Assembly: GCA_963823675.1 (NCBI GenBank)
Contig: CAWGMT010000008.1
Span: forward strand, 1,529,613 to 1,593,612
Direction of reading: 5' to 3'
From: CAWGMT01 sp963823675
Lineage (GTDB): Bacteria; Planctomycetota; Planctomycetia; Isosphaerales; Isosphaeraceae
Length of the DNA stretch: 64,000 nucleotides
The translations under genes were made by a program, and so were the position numbers. The notes under the pieces are model-generated. The model saw nothing but the letters and a program-made list of their open reading frames with translations. It did not search any database and had not been told where the DNA came from. Below, piece by piece: positions 1-9,497 of this stretch; the stretch's first letter is position 1; each line of letters opens with the position of its first letter.

Positions 1-13
1 AGCTTCTCGTAGG

Positions 14-532
14 TCATTGTGGCCAGATCGTCGGGCCTGAGTTCGACGTCCAGAGGCGGGCTCGGAAGATGTGGAAAAGTCGCACCCGCCCATCCCGAAT
101 CTCGATCCTCAAGCCGGGCATCCGCTCGAGCACGGTCCTGCAAAAGCCCAAGATGCTTTTGATGAGCGAGCCGATGACTTCGTTCGTTTCCTGGCTGTCG
201 TAGACCGTAACGAGGTCGTCAACGCGCTCGGCGTAGAACCGATCGGGCCTGGCGAGGAACTCAACATCGTCTTCGTCTCGCCGCAATCCCTCGAAGATGG
301 CAGTTGGCTGCTGCAAGACGTGTACGTTGAGGCACAGGGATACGGCGGAGACGAGGCCGCATCCGTGCACATTGAAGGCGCTGCCTCGACGCAGACGGCC
401 CAAAACCGGAGAATTCCCTCGAGCCGGAATCCATTGTTGTAGCGGCGCTGCGGTTCGCTTCGGGTATGATGAGGGCGAGAAGGGAAACCCTTGCAGGATC
501 CGAGCCTCCCAACCTGCCTCAACTAACATCAT
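14..532 (-). CDS. Hypothetical protein, possibly partial
   Basis: I do not recognise this protein. The first ~75 codons look like non-coding translation. The C-terminal ~95 residues (about 14..320) look protein-like, with an acidic stretch around REDEDD-type residues and the segment FYAERVDDLVTVYDS. Near position 70 a second minus-strand frame stays open to the window edge and reads as plausible protein (PPLDVELRPDDLATMTYEK), so a frameshift near 70-110 with the gene running off the window is possible. The true start is unclear. No function is proposed. Confidence 0.3.
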   Translation of the reverse strand: MMLVEAGWEARILQGFPFSPSSYPKRTAAPLQQWIPARGNSPVLGRLRRGSAFNVHGCGLVSAVSLCLNVHVLQQPTAIFEGLRRDEDDVEFLARPDRFYAERVDDLVTVYDSQETNEVIGSLIKSILGFCRTVLERMPGLRIEIRDGRVRLFHIFRARLWTSNSGPTIWPQ

Positions 533-779
533 CTGTCGCGACCGCTCCCAAACCGCCCCAGCGATTCAGTCTGACCAGGTTCCCTTTCTGGCAGCCTTGT
601 CGGGCGTGACGGGTGGCTCCGAAAGAATGTCCGCCATCTGGAGCCTTCCGCCCGTGGATTGCGTTCTCGCGCCGAGAGATCCAGGAAATGACCGGCAGGA
701 AACACATTGAGAAGCACGACACGTTTGGACTTCAATTGACCCAAGTTGAAAGGAATCTCATCCTTGAAGGTCGAACATC

Positions 780-1802
780 ATGGGCGAAGTAAGCAGGCGA
801 CTTCATCGCATCGAGGGCGAGATGCAAGATGCAAACGGTCATGCGCACAAGACAATGCCAACGGTGACCTCGCAAACCATTCCAGGGATGCAAGCATCGG
901 AGATCGGCTCACGCTTACCGCACACTGGGATTGCCCGGAAACGACGGCGAATTCTGATTTGGGCACTGAACGTCCTCGTCGCCGTCGTCGTGCTCTGGCT
1001 GCTTACTGCTTACGTAATTCTACCTGCACTCTGGAGGCACTATGAGCACCATCCCGCTCTCGAAAACGCCCCCAAGACAACTCGAACCGCTCAGGGAATC
1101 CCCGGCGATCCACTCAACATCGGTCTGATCGGGACTGAGGACGAAGTGGTGCAGACAATGCTCGGTTCCGGCTGGCACGCCGCCGATGCGATCACGCTGA
1201 AGTCGAGCCTTCACATCGCCAGCAGCGTGGTTCGTGACCGCCCCTACACCGAATCGCCCGTCAGCAGCCTATTTGTCTTTGGGCGGAAGCAAGATCTGGC
1301 TTTCGAGAAACCTGTCGGCGACAACCCCAGTCGTCGCCACCACGTCCGGTTCTGGAAGTCCAACGCACTCGGGCGAGGCGGCGTGCCATTGTGGATCGGT
1401 GCCGTGACCTATGACAAAAGCGTGGGATTCAGCCACCGCACCGGTCAGATCACACACCACATTGGTCCAGACATCGATGCCGAGCGGGACGGACTCGTCG
1501 CTGATCTCCGCAACGGTGGCTGGTTGAAGGAGACTTTTCAGGTCACCGGAATCGGGGCAACCGTCATGGGACGGAACGGTGGAGGTGACCGGTACTACAC
1601 AGACGGTGAACTCACCATCGGTGTCCTCTCCTCGCTCGAAACACACGGGAAGAGACCCGATCGGCTTGCGAACCCCGTTGCCATCCAGATCAAGGAACAA
1701 CTTTGGTCGGCAATCCGCCCGTTGCTTCAGTCTTTGCCTGGTCAGTGGAGGAGATTTCTTGAAGCTCGTTGCCGCAACACCCGATTCGACGCCCTTGCCT
1801 GA
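780..1802 (+). CDS. LssY C-terminal domain membrane protein
   Basis: The N-terminal ~55 residues are basic and are followed by one hydrophobic membrane segment at about residues 58-82 (LIWALNVLVAVVVLWLLTAY). The rest matches the LssY_C domain: DPLNIGLIGTEDEVVQTML, then RPYTESPVSSLFVFGRKQD, then a histidine-rich region (FSHRTGQITHHI) and GDRYYTDGELTIGVL. LssY_C proteins are membrane-anchored, often fused or linked to PAP2-type phosphatases; their biochemical role is not settled. No phosphatase domain is fused here. The gene stands alone, with ATG preceded by weak Shine-Dalgarno-like sequence, and the start may lie further in. Confidence 0.75.
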   Translation: MGEVSRRLHRIEGEMQDANGHAHKTMPTVTSQTIPGMQASEIGSRLPHTGIARKRRRILIWALNVLVAVVVLWLLTAYVILPALWRHYEHHPALENAPKTTRTAQGIPGDPLNIGLIGTEDEVVQTMLGSGWHAADAITLKSSLHIASSVVRDRPYTESPVSSLFVFGRKQDLAFEKPVGDNPSRRHHVRFWKSNALGRGGVPLWIGAVTYDKSVGFSHRTGQITHHIGPDIDAERDGLVADLRNGGWLKETFQVTGIGATVMGRNGGGDRYYTDGELTIGVLSSLETHGKRPDRLANPVAIQIKEQLWSAIRPLLQSLPGQWRRFLEARCRNTRFDALA

Positions 1803-2011
1803 ATCATACCGGGTTAACGGGGTGCTGGTTGCAGGAGAAGATCAGGGAGGCCCTCTTGGAGGAGCAAACCGGTCGCCAATTTCCTCCCCGGAGATGGATA
1901 CGAACGCAATCAGGGATCGGACGGGTTCCTTGGGATCAGGGGCTTCAGCATTTCAACCGACCCATCTCGCGCCTTCCGGGCAGGGCCGGCGGTTGGAGAA
2001 CCATCGTCACG

Positions 2012-2284
2012 TCAACGCGACACCGAAAGTCTTGCGGCCACGTCCGCAAGGAGGCGGTCAAACTCCGCCCCATCGAGCAGGCCTTTCGCATCCAGCATGG
2101 TGCGGACGACAGCGAGGTGGCGCGGAGCGACTCTCTGGTTGGGCCGGTAAGTGGGCAAGAAGATCTTTGTCTCCGAGTCGTTGTGGCGGAATCCCATGTG
2201 AGACTTCGGCACGACCACTTCGGCAAACGCCAGATCCAGCAGGAGCCGACGCAGATCGCCAAAAGAAATCGCTGGCTTCGACAT
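2012..2284 (-). CDS. Small HicA-like protein
   Basis: Ninety residues beginning MSKPAISFGDLRRLLLDL. The start is set by a GAAGGA Shine-Dalgarno 8 nt upstream of ATG at 2284. The pattern (short helix, VPKSHMGFRH, a short strand with LPTYRPNQRVAP, then a helix with RTMLDAKGLL) resembles HicA-type mRNA-interferase folds, in which a histidine in a SHxxF context is catalytic. This is pattern recognition, not a firm family match. The reading frame runs without a stop from the upstream remnant (2285..2458), so it can be misread as one 148-residue protein. No HicB partner is visible. Confidence 0.55.
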   Translation of the reverse strand: MSKPAISFGDLRRLLLDLAFAEVVVPKSHMGFRHNDSETKIFLPTYRPNQRVAPRHLAVVRTMLDAKGLLDGAEFDRLLADVAARLSVSR

Positions 2285-2458
2285 CGGGCTGTGTCCTTCG
2301 ATGCTGTTGTTGGTGGTCATGAACGCGTCGTACCCGTAATCGTGCTGGATCTGCTGCGGGGTATGGCCGCAGAGGAGAATGTAACGCTCCAGGTGATTGA
2401 GACCGAGGTCCGCGATAACGTGTTCGCGCGTGCGCAGCTTCCGGAGAGGCCATGTCAT
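2285..2458 (-). pseudogene. DUF4365-like remnant
   Basis: About 50 codons beginning MTWPLRKLRTREHVIADL and containing ERYILLCG and HDYGYDAF. This resembles the N-terminal end of DUF4365-type nuclease-like proteins (RExxIADL then DYGID). The remainder of such a protein (usually 150 or more residues) is absent, and the frame passes directly into the next gene. I infer a 5' remnant of a lost gene that once preceded the HicA-like gene. Confidence 0.4.
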
Positions 2459-2754
2459 CCTTTGGGCTCCAACGAGGAGCTTGCAACGGCGGCGCGCCCC
2501 AATCCGATTGCCCGATCATATATCGTACCACCTGGCTCTTTTCGGGGCGTAAGTTTTCCCACCGGATCTTGGACGAAATAAAGGCTCTTCGCATTTTCGT
2601 GTGGGTGGTTTTGACTGCTTTTTCGAGAGCAGCGCAGTCAAGAAACGGATTGAGAACCCCTGTCTGCGTTATGCGGCGGAGCATTGTCGACGCTGAGCAT
2701 CGCGAACGGAGGAGTTGCTCGGCTTCCATGCGGGCTTTCGCGGCGTCAACGCCT

Positions 2755-2901
2755 GGGTTCGGCGGACACCAGACGCAACTCCGCGGGTTCGGGGGATACC
2801 ATGCGCAACTCCGGCTCATTAATTGGGTGTGGTGTCCCCGGAACCCGGGGGACACCATGCGCAACTCCGGCTCATTAATTGGGTATGGTGTCCCTGGAAC
2901 C
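2755..2901. repeat. Palindromic repeat cluster (GGTTCCGGGGACACCAT type)
   Basis: Two to three imperfect copies of a unit bounded by GGTTCSGGGGACACCAT and its inverse complement ATGGTGTCCCCGGAACC, with internal blocks GCGCAACTCCGGCTCATT and AATTGGGTATGG. The inverted ends make each unit a stem-loop. The last copy overlaps the 3' end of hepT and supplies its stop codon. Confidence 0.8.
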
Positions 2902-3255
2902 AGAGATTTGCCCTTTCGTCAATTCCTCCTTGAAGGCTTGGACCGTCGTCAGGAGCTCAGGAATCTTGTTCTCAACCACGTCCCAAACGATGTCGTCATC
3001 GACCCTGTAATAAACATGCGAGATCCAATCTCGCATTCCTGCGATCTTCTTCCATTCGATGCCAGGCATTCTGGCTCTCAGATCCTCCGGAATGTTCTTC
3101 GCGGCCTCGCCGATGACTTCGATGTTCCGCAGGATCGCATCCATAACAAGTTCTTGTGCTGCCAGTTGTTCATGATCCAACCCCGATCTGAACCGGAGAA
3201 TTTTCTCGCAGCAAGCGATGATATCGTCGATACGTCGATTGGGATCACGGGGCAA
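2875..3255 (-). CDS. hepT: HepT-like HEPN toxin
   Basis: HEPN (DUF86) protein of about 126 residues, the RNase-like partner of the MntA antitoxin. The signature is GMRDWISHVYY, which holds the Rx4H motif (R-DWIS-H) followed by tyrosine, the residue modified by MntA-type adenylyltransferases in characterised systems. I chose a TTG start at 3255: it has a perfect AAGGAGG six bases upstream and overlaps the end of mntA by 11 nt; the longer ORF has no such support. The last ~8 codons (SRDTIPN) are encoded by the palindromic repeat, so the native C-terminus was probably replaced. Confidence 0.85.
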   Translation of the reverse strand: MPRDPNRRIDDIIACCEKILRFRSGLDHEQLAAQELVMDAILRNIEVIGEAAKNIPEDLRARMPGIEWKKIAGMRDWISHVYYRVDDDIVWDVVENKIPELLTTVQAFKEELTKGQISGSRDTIPN

Positions 3256-3538
3256 GGACGGCCTCCTTATCGATCTCCGCTTGCATGGCCGGACTGAGAC
3301 ATTTCGGTGTGAGGAGATCAACCCGCGTGCCAAATAGGTCTTGAAGGTCGAGCTTCAGTCCCATGAACCTGTCGAATGTGGCCTTACCCTCGAAGGTTAC
3401 GAGGACGTCCACGTCGCTCGTATCCTCGTTGTCCCCCCGTGCCGTCGAGCCGAAGACCGCAAGCGACCTCACCCCGTACTTGGATTTCAATCCGGGGGAC
3501 TCGGCATAGAGGCGTTCCAAGATCGTTTGTCGGTTCAT
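3245..3538 (-). CDS. mntA: MntA-like nucleotidyltransferase antitoxin
   Basis: A 97-residue minimal nucleotidyltransferase. The motif FGSTARGDNEDTSDVDVLV gives the GS(x10)DxD active site. In characterised MntA/HepT pairs the enzyme adenylylates the toxin tyrosine and so neutralises it. It is the first gene of a two-gene operon with hepT, which starts inside its last codons (translational coupling). Length is normal for the family. Confidence 0.88.
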   Translation of the reverse strand: MNRQTILERLYAESPGLKSKYGVRSLAVFGSTARGDNEDTSDVDVLVTFEGKATFDRFMGLKLDLQDLFGTRVDLLTPKCLSPAMQAEIDKEAVLAP

Positions 3539-3947
3539 GGTACCGTGCTTTGAGCTACTTGAGGCCCCGCGTCTGTGGCTCGAGCATCGCGCCAGGAGGG
3601 TTCCACCCCTTCAGCACCCTTACCTCGGGCCTGATCCAAAGCGGACGTCGTCTCGCCACGGCGCAGCCTGGGCGAGTCAACTCATCCGGTGAGAAGTCGA
3701 TGTTCTCGACCTAAGCATTCTCACATTGAGGACACAACATGGCAAGGAGGGGAAGGCAGACATCAACTCTTCTCTACGACGCAAGGTGCGCGGGTCACTG
3801 ATACAAGTGGGTGTCGGGGAGTCACCCCCCAGCGCAAATTGGGTGTCGGGAAGTCAGCCCCCGCGCCGGGCGTAGGGAGGCATTGCAACGCCTGGCGGTG
3901 TAGACTCAAAATAAGATCAAACCAGACAACGAGCACAAAAAAGAATC
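3539..3947. other. Intergenic, short direct repeat
   Basis: No convincing coding frame. At about 3808-3875 a block reading GGGTGTCGGGGAGTCACCCC is followed ~30 bp later by a degenerate copy (GGGTGTCGGGAAGTCAGCCC). Each half is weakly palindromic. Nothing else is seen. Confidence 0.4.
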
Positions 3948-4217
3948 ATGACGAAGGCACTGCATGGCAAAGTCCACGGCAAGACCATTGAATTCGATGA
4001 GGACCTCGGCGTCGTCGATGGGCAAGAAGCCGAAGTCCAGGTGAAGATGATCCGTCCCAAGAACCGGCTGCCGGGACCGCCGCCAGGATTGAAGGCAGGC
4101 AGGCCGAGTGCGGCCGCCGGCATGCTGGCGGATTAGTGGACGGAGGAAGATGACCGTATGCTGGAACAGATCTATCAGGATCGCAAACGGGAAACTCGGC
4201 GGCACATTCCGGAATGA
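3948..4217 (+). pseudogene. VapB-type antitoxin with in-frame amber stop
   Basis: Starts MTKALHGKVHGKTIEFDED, the beta-strand pattern of AbrB-like or short planctomycete antitoxins. TAG at 4134-4136 ends the ORF after 62 codons. The same frame then continues with WTEEDDRMLEQIYQDRKRETR, the helical C-terminal region expected for this family, to a TGA at 4215-4217. The stop therefore removes the toxin-binding tail. The TGA overlaps the ATG of the following PIN-domain remnant (ATGA), the usual coupling of such pairs. Confidence 0.65.
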
Positions 4218-4366
4218 GCTTTCTGCTTGATACCAAGATTTTCGCGGCGCACCTCTTGCGACCCGCCGGCCCGGCCCGTCGCACATTCCAGCTCGCTGGC
4301 GGAATCACCACGCAGAGGGTCGGTCAGGCGGAGCCGTACACGGGAGGCTGCGGTGCCTTGGTATGA
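4214..4366 (+). pseudogene. VapC-type PIN toxin remnant
   Basis: The ATG overlaps the antitoxin TGA. The first codons read MSFLLDTKIFAAHLLRPAG, matching the PIN-domain start (FLLDTNxxxxxLRRP) with the usual Asn replaced by Lys. After ~25 residues similarity ends and a stop is reached at codon 51; PIN toxins are about 130 residues. Only the first strand and first catalytic Asp survive. Its end overlaps the start of the BrnT-like gene, so a deletion probably joined the two modules. Confidence 0.65.
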
Positions 4367-4601
4367 TATTATCTGGAATTACGAGCCGGGTGGCAACGTG
4401 GACCACGTTGCGGAACACGGGCTCACTCCCGAGGAGGTGGAGGCCGTAATTTGCGACCCATTGGAAAAGACCACCAGCCGCACTTCAGGCCGACCCGTGG
4501 TGACGGGTTACACGTCCGACGGCAGGCTCATCTTGGTCGTATACGAGGAGATCGATGATGTCACGGTCTACCCCGTGACGGCGTACGCGCTCGAGGACTA
4601 G
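4353..4601 (+). CDS. BrnT/DUF4258-like toxin
   Basis: About 82 residues from a GTG at 4353 with GGGAGG five bases upstream; the longer upstream reading is VapC remnant in another frame. The sequence VPWYDIIWNYEPGGNVDHVAEHG followed by TPEEVEAVI, a short variable part, and GRLILVVYEEID resembles BrnT-like RelE-fold toxins (helix, then a strand pair ending in a V/Y-rich edge). The next gene 35 bp downstream is a predicted antitoxin, so the two form a toxin-first module. Confidence 0.65.
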   Translation: MPWYDIIWNYEPGGNVDHVAEHGLTPEEVEAVICDPLEKTTSRTSGRPVVTGYTSDGRLILVVYEEIDDVTVYPVTAYALED

Positions 4602-4636
4602 CGGCCAGGAATTCACGAGACCAATGGAGAATCATC

Positions 4637-4933
4637 ATGAAACACGAAATTCGTCAGCGCGTCCTCCGGGAAGCAACTTCCGAAGACAAAGAGCGGCACC
4701 AACGCATCCGAGAGGAAATCGAACCGGAGCTGCCGGAGCTGAAACAGTGGGCGCGAGACGCCGCGGCGCGACATCAAGAGCGTGTGGCCGTCGGGACGGT
4801 GTTTACCGTCGACGAGACGACAGTGCTCGAAGCCATCGATGACTACGCAGCGAAGCACTCACTGGCCAGCCGCGGCGCTGTCGTCCGTGAAGCCCTCGCT
4901 CACCTCTTGGGAATCGAGATCCCACGGCAATGA
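4637..4933 (+). CDS. Antitoxin of the BrnT-like pair
   Basis: 98 residues. The N-terminal two thirds are highly charged (KERHQRIREEIEPELPELK) and the C-terminal ~45 residues (TTVLEAIDDYAAKHSLASRGAVVREALAHLLG) look like a ribbon-helix-helix DNA-binding segment. This fits an antitoxin that wraps the toxin and autoregulates the operon. The pairing is inferred from adjacency and orientation. Confidence 0.6.
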   Translation: MKHEIRQRVLREATSEDKERHQRIREEIEPELPELKQWARDAAARHQERVAVGTVFTVDETTVLEAIDDYAAKHSLASRGAVVREALAHLLGIEIPRQ

Positions 4934-5128
4934 TCGAACAATGGGTGATCGACCGTCTCAATCGGAAGAAGACTTTTCCTGGGCATGTTTCGCTCCGCCG
5001 CTGGTTTCCAAGCTTTGACATAACGCGGGCCTGCCACATCGCGAGCCGGCTCCTGGTAATGTCCCCACTCCGTGAATTACAATAATTGTTGAATTTTGGT
5101 GCATGGAGGCGCGGACTGTATCTTCGCG

Positions 5129-8100
5129 ATGGGAGCGTTGCGCGTGCGAATCGCATCTGTAGTGGGCGTGCTGGCGACGACCGCAGTTGTGTTTGCCCTG
5201 CTGCTTCCTTCACGGCCGGCGACGGCCGCGGACGACCGGGAACTCAAAACGCTCGGGCAGGCGTATGAGGGCGAAATTCGGCAACTGGTTCAACGTTACT
5301 GCCACGAATGCCACTCCGAAAAACGGACTGAGGCCGATATCGACTTTAAGGCGTTCGCGACCTGGGCCGATGTGCGGAAGCACCCGCAGACCTGGCAAAA
5401 GGTACTCACGATGCTCGATAGCGGCCAGATGCCGCCTAAAAAGGCTCGCCAGCCGGCCGATGCGGAACGGGCTCGACTCCAGCAGTGGGTGAGCGGCTAT
5501 CTCACGGTCGAGGCCGAAGCTCGGGCCGGCGATCCAGGGCGAGTGGTGCTGCGCCGGCTCAGCAACGCCGAGTACACGTACACTCTCCGCGACTTGACCG
5601 GCATCGATTCGCTGGACCCGGCGCGCGAGTTTCCCGGCGATGGCGCGGCGGGTGAGGGGTTCACGAATACCGGCAACGCACTCGTGATGTCGCCGGCGCT
5701 CCTCACGAAGTATCTGGACGCCGCCAAGGCAGTCGCCAGCCATGCGGTCCTCTTGCCGGACGGGTTTCGGTTTTCACCTCACACCACGCCGCGTGACTGG
5801 ACCGAGGAGATCCTGGCGCAGATCCGTCAGTTCTATCGCGAATTCAGCGATCCGCGTGGCGGCGACAAGGTGAATCTTCAAGGCGTCGTTTTTGACACCA
5901 ACCAGGGTGGACGCCTGCCGCTTGACAGATATTTCGCCGCGACGATCGCCGACCGAGAGTCGCTCTTGCAAGGCCGGAAGAGCATGGAAACGGTCGCCCG
6001 CGAACACGGGCTGAATGCCAGGTATCTCGCGACGCTCTGGCAAAGTCTCGTCAGCCGCCAGCCATCGCTGCTCCTGGACGGCCTCCGCAATCGCTGGCGC
6101 GCCGCCAGGCCAGAGGACGCCGCCGCGCTCGCCGCCCTTGTTGCCGCGTGGCAAAAGGGACTCTGGCGGTTTACCACCGTCGGCCATATCGGCAAAGTGG
6201 GAGGCCCCAAGAAGTGGCTCGAGCCAGTCACTCCGCTGATCGCGAAGCAAGAGGTGCGGTTCAAGATTCCGCAGTCGCCCGATGGCGAGCAGGTCACGCT
6301 TTCGCTGGTCGCGTCCGACGCCGGGGATGGCAACGAGCACGACTTCGTCGTGTGGCAACAGCCACGGCTCGTCGCGCCGGGACGGCCCGACCTGCTCTTG
6401 CGCGACGTCCGTGAGGTCACCCGCGACCTGGCAGCGCGACGCAAGCGTGTGTTTGCCGTCGCGGCCCGGTATCTGGATGCAGCCTCCGTGGCCGCCGCGG
6501 CACACGGCACGGCCGACGTGGAGCAACTGGCCCGGAAGCACGGCGTCGAAAGCGACGCGCTCTCGGCGTGGCTCGATTACCTCGGCATCGGCTCCGGCGG
6601 CAGCGTTGCGCTCGGCGGGCATTTCACGAACAAGCTCACCAATGCTTCCGGCTACGACTTCATCAACGGCTGGGGCCGGAGCGAAACGCCGATGCTTTTG
6701 GCCAACGCGTCCGACAAACCCGTCCGCATTCCGGGCAACATGAAGCCGCACAGCGTCGCGGTTCATCCTTCGCCCACCCTGCGCGCCGCGGTCGGCTGGC
6801 GCAGCCCGGTGACGGCGACGTTTCGCATCGACGCGACGATCACTCACGCGCACCCCGAGTGCGGTAACGGCGTGACCTGGTCGCTCGAGCTCCGGCGCGG
6901 GGCGACGCGGCAGCGGCTCCAGAGCGGCATCGCGCAGGGTAGCAAGGAGGTTAAAGCGGGCCGGATCGAACGCCTTACCATTCAGTCCGGGGACCTCGTG
7001 TCGCTCTTGATCGGCCCACGCGACGGGAACCACGCATGCGACCTGACTGCGATCGAGCTGAAGCTATCAAGCGACGGCGGACGGACGTGGGATCTCGCCG
7101 CCGATGTGTCGAGCGACGTACTGGCCGGCAATCCGCACGCCGACCGGTTCGGCAATCAAGGTATCTGGCACTTCTACGCCGAGCCAGACAAGGGCGGAAG
7201 CGAGCCCGCCCCGGTTATCCCCGCAGGGTCGGTGCTCGCGAGATGGCAACTGGCCGGAGACGCGGACGAGAAGCGCAAGCTGGCCGACCTGGTGCAGAAA
7301 CTCCTGACCGCCGGGCCGCCCGTGGTGCAAGACAATCCGGATGCGGCACTCTACCGGCAGCTTGCGTCACTCGGCGGGCCGTTGTTCGGCAAAATGCCCC
7401 GCGTCCGGGCCGGGGAAACGACGGAGAACGGGGCGCGAGCGAATGCGGCGCGAGCGAACGCGAAGCGCCAGGTTGCCGCGATGGAAGAGGCAGATTGGGG
7501 CCTCGATCCGGCGACGTTCGGCAAACATCCCAAGGGCGGCGCCATCGACGCCGCCAGCCTTTGGGTGCATGCCCCATCGGTGATTACCGTTCGTCTCCCC
7601 GGCGAGCTCTGCTCCGGCTGCGAGCTGGTCACGACCGGCGTGCTCGATCCGGCCACCGGCGCCCTGGGGAGCGTCCAGCTCGAAGTGGTCGCGGGCAGGC
7701 CGAGGCACGAACCCGGGCTGCTTCCCAGCCAGGCCATGGTGACTGTCGCCAACGGCCAGTGGACGGCGAACAATCAGCGAACGTCGTACGCCACGCCGAT
7801 CATCGTCAATGAAAACAACGCGACGCGGCAACGAATCGAGTCGGCATTCGATGACTTCCGCCGCTTGTTTCCCGCGGCCCTTTGCTACACCAAGATCGTG
7901 CCGGTCGATGAGGTCGTCACCCTGACATTGTTCTATCGCGAGGACGACCACCTCGCCCGGCTGATGCTCGACCAGAGCCAGCGATCACGGCTGGACCGTC
8001 TCTGGGACGAGCTGCACTACATCAGCCAGGACGCGCTGACGCAGGTCGATGCCTTCGCTCAGTTGATGGAATACGCGACACAGGACGCGGACCCCAAGGT

Positions 8101-9469
8101 TTTTGAGCCGATGCGCCAGCCGATCAACGACCGCGCTGCCGCCTTCCGGCAGCATCTGCTCGAGACGCAGCCGAAACATCTCGACGCTCTGCTCGCCTTT
8201 GCGGGGCGGGCCTACCGCCGTCCGCTGACAGAAGTGGAATCGCAAGATTTGCGCACCCTCTACGGCAAGATGAGGAAGGAAGGGATTCCGCACGACGAAG
8301 CCTTTCGTCTGGTGCTCGCGCGAATGCTGGTTGCACCAGCTTTCCTGTACCGGGTCGAGAAGCCGGGGCCAGGGGCGGGGCAAGGGCCCGTGTCCGACTG
8401 GGAGCTCGCGAGCCGCCTCAGCTACTTCCTCTGGTCGACGCTTCCCGACCTTCAACTTCGCCAGGTCGCCGCGTCCGGCCGGCTCCACGACCCGGACACG
8501 CTGGTGATGGAGATGCGGCGCATGCTCCGCGACCCGAGGACGCGCCGGCTGGCGACCGAGTTTGCCTGCCAGTGGCTGCATATCGTCGATTTCGACCACC
8601 TCGAAGAAAAGAGCGAGCGGCACTTTCCCACGTTTGCCGGCTTGAAGGGCGCGATGTACGAGGAATCGATTCAGTTCTTCACCGACCTATTCCAGAATGA
8701 CGGCTCGGTGCTCGACATCCTGAACGCGGATTACACCTTCCTGAATGAGCCGCTGGCGAAGCACTACGGGATCCCGTTGAGACAGGCTTCCGAGCGTGCC
8801 GGTCAGCCGGGAAGTGCAGACCCACGTTCCGGCTGGCGCCGCGTCGGCGGCATCAAGCAATTTGGACGCGGTGGGATCCTCGGCCAGGCGACGACCCTGG
8901 CCAAGCAATCCGGCGCATTGCGCACCAGTCCGATTCTGCGCGGGAACTGGATCAGCGAAGTGCTGCTTGGCGAACGCTTGCCGCGACCGCCCAAAGGCGT
9001 GCCGCTCCTTCCCGAGGACGAAGCCGCGACCGAGGGACTGACCGTCCGGCAGCTCGTCGAAAGGCATAGCCGCGACGCCAAGTGCGCCGTCTGCCATCGG
9101 CGCATCGACCCGCTCGGCTTTTCGCTCGAAGGCTTCGACGCCATCGGGCGCCGGCGCGACAAGGATCTGGGTGGCCGGCCGATCGACACGCGCGTAAGAG
9201 CCATGGATGGAGCACAATTCGACGGTCTCGACGGGTTGCGTGCGTACCTCCTCACGGCCAGAGGGGACGCATTTCTGCGACAGTTCTGCCGCAAGCTGCT
9301 CGGCTACGCCCTGGGCCGATCCGTGCAACTTTCCGATCAACCTCTGCTGGCTCTCTTGCAGTCCGAGTTGAAAGCGAAGAACCATCATGTCGTCGCCGCG
9401 GTGGAGGCGATTATTCGCAGCCGCCAGTTCCGCGAGATTCGCGGACGTGAGACGGCGGATGACGAGTGA
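5129..9469 (+). CDS. DUF1592-family planctomycete cytochrome protein
   Basis: About 1446 residues from ATG 5129; this start gives a clean signal peptide (MGALRVRIASVVGVLATTAV...ATAADD), which the upstream TTG start does not. Residues ~58-62 carry a CxxCH haem site (CHECH). The order is that of the family: N-terminal PSCyt-like domain, DUF1587 (RRLSNAEYTYTLRDLTGI), a long insertion, then DUF1595 (RAYRRPLTEVE), DUF1592 (WELASRLSYFLWSTLPD), DUF1588 with a second CxxCH (CAVCHRRIDPLGFSLEGFD) and DUF1585 (FCRKLLGYALGRSVQLSD). Family members are exported and always paired with a DUF1552 protein, as here. The reaction is unknown. Confidence 0.92.
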   Translation: MGALRVRIASVVGVLATTAVVFALLLPSRPATAADDRELKTLGQAYEGEIRQLVQRYCHECHSEKRTEADIDFKAFATWADVRKHPQTWQKVLTMLDSGQMPPKKARQPADAERARLQQWVSGYLTVEAEARAGDPGRVVLRRLSNAEYTYTLRDLTGIDSLDPAREFPGDGAAGEGFTNTGNALVMSPALLTKYLDAAKAVASHAVLLPDGFRFSPHTTPRDWTEEILAQIRQFYREFSDPRGGDKVNLQGVVFDTNQGGRLPLDRYFAATIADRESLLQGRKSMETVAREHGLNARYLATLWQSLVSRQPSLLLDGLRNRWRAARPEDAAALAALVAAWQKGLWRFTTVGHIGKVGGPKKWLEPVTPLIAKQEVRFKIPQSPDGEQVTLSLVASDAGDGNEHDFVVWQQPRLVAPGRPDLLLRDVREVTRDLAARRKRVFAVAARYLDAASVAAAAHGTADVEQLARKHGVESDALSAWLDYLGIGSGGSVALGGHFTNKLTNASGYDFINGWGRSETPMLLANASDKPVRIPGNMKPHSVAVHPSPTLRAAVGWRSPVTATFRIDATITHAHPECGNGVTWSLELRRGATRQRLQSGIAQGSKEVKAGRIERLTIQSGDLVSLLIGPRDGNHACDLTAIELKLSSDGGRTWDLAADVSSDVLAGNPHADRFGNQGIWHFYAEPDKGGSEPAPVIPAGSVLARWQLAGDADEKRKLADLVQKLLTAGPPVVQDNPDAALYRQLASLGGPLFGKMPRVRAGETTENGARANAARANAKRQVAAMEEADWGLDPATFGKHPKGGAIDAASLWVHAPSVITVRLPGELCSGCELVTTGVLDPATGALGSVQLEVVAGRPRHEPGLLPSQAMVTVANGQWTANNQRTSYATPIIVNENNATRQRIESAFDDFRRLFPAALCYTKIVPVDEVVTLTLFYREDDHLARLMLDQSQRSRLDRLWDELHYISQDALTQVDAFAQLMEYATQDADPKVFEPMRQPINDRAAAFRQHLLETQPKHLDALLAFAGRAYRRPLTEVESQDLRTLYGKMRKEGIPHDEAFRLVLARMLVAPAFLYRVEKPGPGAGQGPVSDWELASRLSYFLWSTLPDLQLRQVAASGRLHDPDTLVMEMRRMLRDPRTRRLATEFACQWLHIVDFDHLEEKSERHFPTFAGLKGAMYEESIQFFTDLFQNDGSVLDILNADYTFLNEPLAKHYGIPLRQASERAGQPGSADPRSGWRRVGGIKQFGRGGILGQATTLAKQSGALRTSPILRGNWISEVLLGERLPRPPKGVPLLPEDEAATEGLTVRQLVERHSRDAKCAVCHRRIDPLGFSLEGFDAIGRRRDKDLGGRPIDTRVRAMDGAQFDGLDGLRAYLLTARGDAFLRQFCRKLLGYALGRSVQLSDQPLLALLQSELKAKNHHVVAAVEAIIRSRQFREIRGRETADDE

Positions 9470-9497
9470 ACCCTCTGCACGCAGACTGGAGTGATCC

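Noticed and set aside
5774..7033. 419-codon frame opposite the DUF1592 gene
   Set aside because: Antisense shadow with no motif or ribosome site.
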